From: Acheta domesticus
Taxonomy: Eukaryota > Arthropoda > Insecta > Orthoptera > Gryllidae
Reading direction: 5' to 3'
Length of the DNA stretch: 64,000 bases
NCBI GenBank assembly: GCA_031308135.1
Contig: JAHLJT010009355.1
Coordinates: 3,595,217-3,659,216, forward strand
Part shown: one piece after another, positions 56,661-64,000 of the stretch
How positions within the stretch are numbered: the stretch's first letter is position 1
Layout of the letters: the number at the start of each line of letters is the position of its first letter
The notes under the pieces: model-generated
The model's database searches: none
The model's input: the letters and a program-made list of their open reading frames with translations, nothing else
Told to the model about the DNA's origin: nothing
Program-made: the position numbers and the translations under genes

Positions 56661-57984
56661 ATGTACTTGCTACCGACGGTATTTCTACCATTAGTTTAGA
56701 ATATAATACACAGTTATTTAAAATCAACAAACACCTAACACGCCATTTATATAGCGTATAATACTATGTACAGCGTTGATTTCTTACAGTTCACATGGTC
56801 TCTATAACCATTCGAATTGGTCAGATTGCTGAAAACGCGCGTAATACGGACGATATGAAACACAGATCTCACCGAACGATTTATCTACGAAACAAGTATA
56901 GTACCACTGACAATTCTCTTTGTGCATTCACTTAAGAGTTTCTATTGTCTGATTTACTAAACGAAACTAAATCGTGTTTAGTGAATCGAGCACACGAATA
57001 ATTGTCTTTACTCCATGATCGCTGACTAAACATGTTTAGTACATTGCACTGCAACGTTTCTCTCCTCCCCGCTGCCTGGCCAGCCATCGCGCGCATGCGC
57101 ACGCCGCCGGCCGCGAGGGGCGCTGCAATCAACATCTTTTCTAGGCATTTATGCTGATTATATCCACCTACGCATAAGGCCTTAGCAGTGATTTAAGATG
57201 GCCGCCTGAAAAGGCAATACTAGATGAAATGCAAAGTAAAAGAGAGGTTACCAGACAATGATAAAAATAAACATTTCTGCACAAACCGAGGAAAACTGCA
57301 TTTTTCTTGAATTTTGTATTTTTAATTCTTTGCTTTGTTTTCTCTGAAGTTCCACCGCTTTATAATATACTTTTCTTACTTTTCCTTTGACAATGCATAT
57401 CTACATTCACTTTTTCCACTATTGTTATATTGTAATGAACAAATTTTAAGAATATTTTTCTTTTGGCAAAATTTATCATTTTTTGCCTCTGAGATAAAGT
57501 ATACTTCTAATAAATAATATTTTTGTTTAGTACTGAAAAATTGTGGAACGATGGAATATTTAATATTTGGACTATTAATTTATTTTCATGCAATTATATA
57601 TTTTATATTTAAATTAAATTACATTATAAAAAATAATTAAAAAAGAGTTCAAAGAAACATTAAAAAGAGCTCAGAAGTAGCATCTAAAATAGGGATCACC
57701 TGGGTCAAAGCATTTCAAAAATTAAAAATTAAACAAATTCGATGTTACTCAATTCTTCACTAGACATTTATTAATATAAACATGGAATTTAGACATTAGC
57801 AGAAAACGTGTATCAATTGCATAACGTGTTTACGTCCCTCTGAGAGGCGGCGAGTGTCCAGGGGGCGTTGGCCGACTGGGGCGCTGCGCGACGGAGGCGG
57901 GCGAAAGGGCTTCAGTCGCACGCAAAAGCCCTCGCATCCTGGCGGGCGAGATTGTCGCTTAAAAAAATTGGGCAAGTTTAGAGT
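56661..57984. other. Unassigned stretch with two CpG patches
   Basis: CpG-rich patches at 57060-57130 and 57840-57960; otherwise very AT-rich. No exon recognised. Confidence 0.35.
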
Positions 57985-59300
57985 TCACATTTTTACTTTC
58001 CCGTATACGTACGTATATACTGAGTAGTATACGTAGTATAGGGAAAGTTACGTAATTCTGCGGAAAATCGATTTCGAGATTTTAATGGAAATACACGTTT
58101 TGGGGTCCCCTGATACCGAAAAAGTATTGTTTTTTTTAAAACGTCCGTCTGTCCGTCTGTCTGCCTGTCTGCCGTCAGTCTTTGAACAATTCTAGTGCCT
58201 AAACCATACGTGCAATTTCTTCCAAAATGGATATTCCCCGGTCGATCTACGTCCACTCGATGCGCCGCGATTTTGAAACACTTTCTTCAAAATTTGGAGG
58301 TACTTTACATGAAGCTCCCCGGACATTTTCAAAATTTTCTCAAAGACGGCTTCAATTTTTTTCCTTAAATTTCTTCTAATTTTCGAAAATTGCGAAAGTT
58401 AGAATTTTTTTCGGCGTCTTCCTAAACTACGAAATTGAAAATAAAAGGTTTTTCCTTCAAGTAAAATTTGTTGTCCAAAGTGAGTTCTTTCATTAAAGCC
58501 ATGTACATTTTTTTGAAAATTTTAGTAGTTATTGAGCAATATTGCACACTATATTTGAAATTTTAAAAAATTACAAACACCAGATTTTCTCAAAGACGGC
58601 TCCAAATTTTTTCTTTAAACTTTTTCTAGGGATAGTGCTAAATGTGCTCTATGAGATGACATTAACGCCATGTTCCTCTATTCTTTTGCTTTTTCAAAAA
58701 TTACAAAAATGTAATTTTTTTACTTGTCTCTCACGTCGTAAATATTTACATTGTCGGCGATTTGTTCACATTATTACATTAATGAGTACATGTGCTTTAA
58801 ATAATGTCAAGTAAAGTTTTTCGAGAATTGAATAGCTTTCTGTGAAAACTAGCTCAAAATTCCGTATTTTCAGAAACGCTCAAACGCCATTTTCTCAAAA
58901 ATGGCTTCAAATTTTTTGTTCAAACTTTTCGAATGGATAGTGCTAATTGCACTCTTTAATATGGCGTAAAGTTCATTTTGGGATATTTTTAATTTCTCTC
59001 ATATGGTTAAAGTGCACATTTCCAGCAATTTGTAAACACTATTGAATTTGTGAGTATAAGTGCTTCAAATGACTTCCAATGAAGTTTTTCGAAAACTCAA
59101 AAATTTTCTGTTAAAAAGAGCTCCAAATTTCACATTTACAGTAACGCTTAAACGCCTTTTCTTGAAAACGGCTCCAAAATTTTTCAAAAAAATTTGCCAT
59201 TTCGGACAAGATTTAACTGTTTTTTAAATACATTTTTTTTAAATAATATTTTTGTTCTACTATCAGGAAACGGACAATAAATAAAATGTCAACAAAATGT
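57985..59300 (+). mobile_element. Family B/C element, + orientation
   Basis: It starts with the hairpin TTTTTACTTTCCCGTATACG...GTATAGGGAAAGTTACGTAA, then CGTCCGTCTGTCCGTCTG and the B body (GATATTCCCCGGTCGATCTA, TACTTTACATGAAGCTCCCC). Within the body a block (CTCAAAGACGGCTCCAAATT, then GGGATAGTGCTAA) recurs three or more times with divergence. It ends around TTCTACTATCAGGAAACGGA. The canonical CTAG terminus is absent. Confidence 0.6.
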
Positions 59301-60785
59301 AGTTAGGGCGACGATAGATGGCAGCTGTCAAGAGTATTGACGCGCCCGTGATCTTTAGGAAAAGTTTTGTCCACGTGTGTGGCAGGCGACGCTCTGACGG
59401 GCTCCTTATGGCCGCAAACAGCTGCGCCGACGGGTTCGCCCCACAACAGGCGCGAACGCCCAAGGCACTGGCGACACGAGACCAACTGCCACGCCCTACG
59501 AATGCGTGACGTTTACCCTGAGGCTCCTGCGTTTACATTTCGCGTGTAGGTATCAGCAACGGAGGGATCTCTTGCTGCCCCCTCCTTATTTCTCTGCCCT
59601 CGCCCTTGCCCTTGCCGCTTTGCACTCTGGGAGCGTTGTATCTTTTCCAAGTTACTCAAGTAGAATGACGCGTGTTTAAACGAGTTCTTTTCATCCGTCA
59701 TATAATTATTCACGAATTTAAATTAATGTTCTGATATTTCCTTTATAAAAGCCCATAGATGTGGCAAGTCAGTGTGTGAACTGTCACTGTCTTCAGTTTG
59801 CGGATTTTTTAGAATTCTTTCACTGAAGCTAAATTTTCCCATCACAGATAAAATGTTTACTTCATCATTTACTGCAATGTATTTCAAGCAAGTTATTTTG
59901 TTAATAATAGTAAGTGTATGAATGTAGCAGATTGGCGTAGGCTAACTGAAAACAGGTTTAGACCCAAAATAAACATGTAGTAGTATTTGCGTGTGGTAGC
60001 GTTTAGAACATTAACTACTATTTCTGCGCCGAGTTTTTATCTGCCTGGATAAGAGATGCTCATAATTTCAATGGCACATTGCTGTTAGCTTTGCGTATGT
60101 GAATGAACCATTCTTGGCACCTCTGACCTACTGACCATCAGCGGTCGGCAGAGGCGCAGATATCAGGAGAAAAGTTGCTTATTTCCAGCTGCCATGTTAC
60201 GTAAAACGTCGCGTCCTCAGAAGTCAATAACATTATTATTTTGGCTCAACTCCAAGCAAAGTGCCTGCAATGTCGAACATCAAGTTCACTTTTCAACTCG
60301 AAATAAAAGTACTTGAATTTCAAACACGTCACAAGACGCTTTGGAGTTCTTTGAGAGATCACTTGTTCAGATAAATTACTTAAGTTATTCACTATTACTT
60401 CCTTATACTTTCACCTAATAGAAACCAATACTTTATTACAAAGAAATCTAATTCTTTTACAATAACAGTTTTTATGCTAAAAATTCGCCGTTTTCGGCTC
60501 GGGATTTCTATTTTTTCTCTTCTTACGAAGTAAGTTCGGCAAAGTAAAAGAACGCAGAACTCTTTGAACCTATTGATAAACAATGGTATGTTGAACAAGT
60601 TGATGGGATTCCAAAAACGCCTTCAAGCACCGTCGCATCGCAAAAGGCATCACAGCAAACCTGATGTGGGGCCTTAAGCACTCAAGTATCTGGATGTGAA
60701 AGTTGACGTAAACAAACTTATGCAGAAGTCAGTGATCATATCAACAAGCATAGTGCGGAAACTTCTGGGTGAAAGTTTATTTTTA
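59301..60785. other. Unassigned stretch
   Basis: GC-rich at 59320-59520, then AT-rich. No gene recognised. Confidence 0.4.
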
Positions 60786-60791
60786 ATTCAG

Positions 60792-60837
<46 letters not shown>
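60792..60837. repeat. (TA)n microsatellite, left half
   Basis: Uninterrupted TA for about 46 bp up to the LTR boundary. Confidence 0.92.
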
Positions 60838-60840
<3 letters not shown>

Positions 60841-62788
60841 AACGAAAAACCCCTTCTCTCACTTGTACTGATATCGATCACGCCCACTAAACAGGCGCCA
60901 ATGCAACGAAAAAACCCCCTTTCCTATTTACTAAAACGCCCTACGAACTGGGCACTAATGTAATGAAAATCTCCCCTCTCAACTCCTATTGTTGATCACG
61001 AAAAACTTCCTTGCTGATCACCTGTAATATCTACAATGCACACCACTGTGCCCCCCCTTTTTACTATCCGGAGTTTTCCTGTTTACATAAATTTATCAGG
61101 GCGGGCCGTGATTTGTTCTCTACAGAACACAAGCGCCACGCCAATGCAGGGACCAGGATCAGCTAGCTATGTGATAAAAACACCGGTTACGTAACATCAA
61201 AACGAGAACTCAAAATCTCGTTTGTTTATTTTCTTTTAACCAACAGAAACATTAATACCCTCATAAAAGAATCAATACCACACAACATCAACAAAACACG
61301 ATATCATAAAAATCACAAAATCAATAAACATATTATACCCAAATGTTATTACGAAATAATGAGCTCAATACTGTGGCCACACCCATTACATTGCAATCCC
61401 CCCAAAATGTTTCCAGTTTTGGCTTTGTAAACCATTTATTCTTCCCAAGAGCAAAGAAATCAAAGTCATTGACTTCACTGGAGTGTTGCAAAACAAAAAA
61501 AAATATTCCACTTCCCTTGCGTTGTTAACCAAGCGGCGACCAGGTCCACACACACACGATCTCACGCCGTCATGCGTAAGAACTCTGCTCCACTGCTGCC
61601 TGCTAGCGCCGAATTACCAGTGCCCCCCAAATTGGCACTGACCACGGCGACGATATGCAAAGACGCGCTCGAGTCTGCTGCACCTCGGCACACCTCGTTC
61701 GGCGACACCCGCTTCGATTTTCACACTAAAATAGTTCACATCACACGGCATACAGTTCCGCCACCTTGCGAATACAAGTCCGAAGGAGCAACACCTTCTC
61801 GAAATTTTATAAGTTCGCGTGTTAAAATAATATCACGAGTGACGCGGAGTACAACTCGCCACGAAGTTATTCACTCCTCTCACAGTTTATAATAGTTCAC
61901 TAGTACGAGTCCAGAAGAGAACACTTCATCAAAAATTACAAATCCAAATTTTTTTAAAATTATTCTTGCAACAAGCGACGCGGATTCTGCCTCTCGCTAC
62001 CAAGCTATTCCCTCCTCTCTCTCCCATTGTTGTCCTAAAGCATTTATAGCTTTTTTCCGAACAAAACAATAGCGCCTCTACTGTCTTCTGCTTTATAACT
62101 TATAAAAATAGTTTATTATTAATTTCTAACACTTCCTGGATTGTCTTATTATATTGTAAAATTCCCAATTAAAATTTCGTATCCATTCCACTTCTTAGAC
62201 ATCACTTTTCTCGCTTCATTTTGTTAAAAGAATGCTTTTTCGTGCGTCTCATGCCTACAAACATCGCTCGTTTATTTCTCAATTAACTCATGTAACATAA
62301 TGTTTATCTATTAATGTTCGGCGTCCTAAAATTGTGTCACCACGTTTATAATTTGGCCCGTATCCCACGGAATACTTTGGTATATGCCAAATCTCGGTAG
62401 ACACACTAGTTTTCGTTTAATTTATTAATATATCCAAACTTTTCTGAAGGGACGTCACGACCATTGTTGTTTTAGTTCTGTAACATGTTAAAATCAATGT
62501 CATGATCACAAAACTCGCGATATTATGCGTTTCTGTGACCCGATTTAGCTGAAACAAACTTTATTGTGTTCCTTATAATTTTGTGCGTTGACTAGTAACA
62601 TGCAACCATTAATTAACCACGGCGTTCACATGCTCGCCTGAAATACTCGTTTTCTCTTAGATCACCTTCACTTGTTTTTATATATTCCGCTCTGGAAGTT
62701 TCTACATAAAGTTCTATACCCGGTTCATAAACCAATGGTCACTTCATGTTATCTACCTATTTCATTTGTAATAGATGGCTAAACTATT

Positions 62789-62791
<3 letters not shown>
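60838..62791 (+). mobile_element. Probable solo LTR in a TA microsatellite
   Basis: The unit starts TGTAACGAAAAACCCC and ends AAACTATTACA, so the termini are TGTAA/TTACA inverted. TA repeats flank it directly on both sides (60792-60837 and 62792-62834), which hides any TATAT-type target duplication. At its 5' end, 60838-61015 holds three imperfect tandem units, each with AATG(T/C)AA(C/T)GAAAA and CCCC. There is no gag, pol or env coding. Several Gypsy-group LTR elements prefer TATAT targets, so a Gypsy-type solo LTR is the likeliest reading; orientation is assumed from TG...CA only and may be either way. Confidence 0.6.
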
Positions 62792-62837
<46 letters not shown>

Positions 62838-62875
62838 CAGTAATATATATTCAGTAATATATATTATATATATAT
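62792..62875. repeat. (TA)n microsatellite, right half
   Basis: About 43 bp of TA, then two TTCAGTAATATATAT units that resemble the sequence left of the element (TTCAGTAATATATA near 60786). Confidence 0.9.
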
Positions 62876-64000
62876 TGATTGAGCTTTCATTTTGTTAATG
62901 CACAAATAATAATATGAATGTACCAAAAACTAAGCAATAATAATGGTAATGTCTCCCTCCAGTGATTCTTGACTGGCGAGTACGTTACCCATATTGCGAC
63001 TCGAAGATCGATTCCCAAGGGGCAAAATTCACTGTCGCTTTCCCCTGTCAAAACTCATTTCATGTAACTGATAGGGCGCAGATAAGAAGGCCAATGCTTG
63101 GCGAGGGAAAGTGTGAGTTGCCATTCACTCGCACTTCTTAACAGGTTACTTTTCCTTTTCCTGTCACGTAGAGAAGTTCGGCCGCGCGAAGCACGTGCTG
63201 CTGTGGCTTTCCCTCGCGGGATCTCTTAGGCTCCCTGAAGAAGGCCGCGAGTGGCCTCGAGGGCGTTCGCTGCCCTCTCGGGAATTCCGACGCCGTTAAA
63301 AGAGGAGTTAAGAAAGCGCGGGGGAAAAACTCGTTTATTTTCGCGCTGCATTAACAAGCGCACCAACTGTACACCGATAAACACAAGGAGAAAAGTGTAC
63401 TGTGTGGATCGGTCGTATCATTAAGCAATTTCAGGATGCACCAAACAACTGTCCAGCTAACTGGGCACCGTGTGATGTATTTCCTTCCATTTAAATGTCT
63501 GGTACCCAAGTAAAAGACATCATTATAATTGTTAAATTTGGGAAGAAAAAATGTCACTTTTTTCCATTTTTGCATGAAAACTTACTTCGATAGTATATCT
63601 CTCCAAGAACAAGGCTTCTTATCTTTCTGTTTTGAAAATAGACTAAAATTGCACCTACGCGAAAACATATTCATTTCTCAAAACCTGTAATGTTACACGT
63701 AATTCCTTTTTAAAGTAATGTAGTATAGACAGCTTCAATGTACAAGTAATCAATTACTAGTTTTTCACTCACGAAAGTAATATGAAAAGAAAGGATTGTT
63801 TGAAACTTGATCTCATTCCAAATTTTCAGATTTTCCTATCAATGTAATTAGTTTCTATTTTATTAGTTTTCGTACCCATTTTTCTTTCAACAGTCAGCTA
63901 CAGAAACATTGAATAGGAACTAGTACTTTAAATAAGCAATTATTTATTTTCATGTGAATAAAATGTTTCGTGAATCTTAAAGTACTTACTTCTCTCTCTC
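62876..64000. other. Unassigned stretch
   Basis: Mixed composition with a GC-richer patch at 63170-63340. No exon or element recognised. Confidence 0.4.

Overview
This window looks like intergenic or intronic DNA from a large, transposon-rich arthropod genome, most likely an insect. The evidence is the mixture of element families: Jockey-type, I-type, R2/NeSL-like and RTE-like non-LTR retrotransposons, a Penelope-like element with a GIY-YIG nuclease, mariner transposase remnants, pogo- and hAT-like MITEs, several tRNA-derived SINEs and a solo LTR. AT-rich single-copy-looking DNA alternates with short, very GC-rich CpG islands and G-rich tracts. A polyneopteran insect (for example a stick insect) would fit, but nothing in the sequence settles the species. 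No complete host gene could be recognised. The best host-gene candidate is a short first exon with a strong splice donor at the edge of a CpG island near 17.1 kb (+ strand).

Layout. 0-1.3 kb: a Jockey endonuclease fragment split by a nested MITE. 1.38-4.8 kb: two inverted copies of one repeat (family A) enclosing the 3' end of another LINE; the right copy carries an extra segment with a hammerhead-like motif and an 18-bp perfect palindrome. 5.1-6.4 kb: hAT-like MITE, CpG island, pyrimidine minisatellite. 9.5-10.2 kb: C-terminus of an R2/NeSL-like LINE and a SINE. 11.4-12.2 kb: internally deleted mariner. 12.8-14.1 kb: the clearest copy of a dispersed repeat that recurs about ten times (family B core plus a hairpin end module C). 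17.1 kb: candidate exon. 20.9-22.3 kb: Penelope-like fragments in opposite orientations between two B copies. 23-25.7 kb: SINE, then a B/C copy inside a larger inverted repeat. 31.5-34.4 kb: decayed unidentified coding-like stretch, pogo-like MITE, RTE-like LINE, SINE. 38.6-39.5 kb: SINE and GC minisatellite. 41.6 kb: small hAT MITE with a perfect 8-bp target duplication. 42.8-46.6 kb: B/C copies and the first copy of a palindromic family (E). 47.2-50.5 kb: a 3.3-kb I-type LINE with an exact 11-bp target duplication, inserted in the hairpin of a C module. 51.6-55.6 kb: two more E palindromes, a second mariner, a Jockey 3' end, a SINE and an R2/NeSL-like RT fragment. 58-59.3 kb: another B copy. 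60.8-62.8 kb: a likely solo LTR of about 1.95 kb inside a TA microsatellite.

Almost all protein-coding signal belongs to decayed mobile elements. The main interest is structural: nested insertions, a SINE that appears to share its 3' tail with the resident I-type LINE, the dispersed B/C family with defined ends and terminal hairpins, and the E palindrome family. Family letters A to E are labels used only in this annotation.
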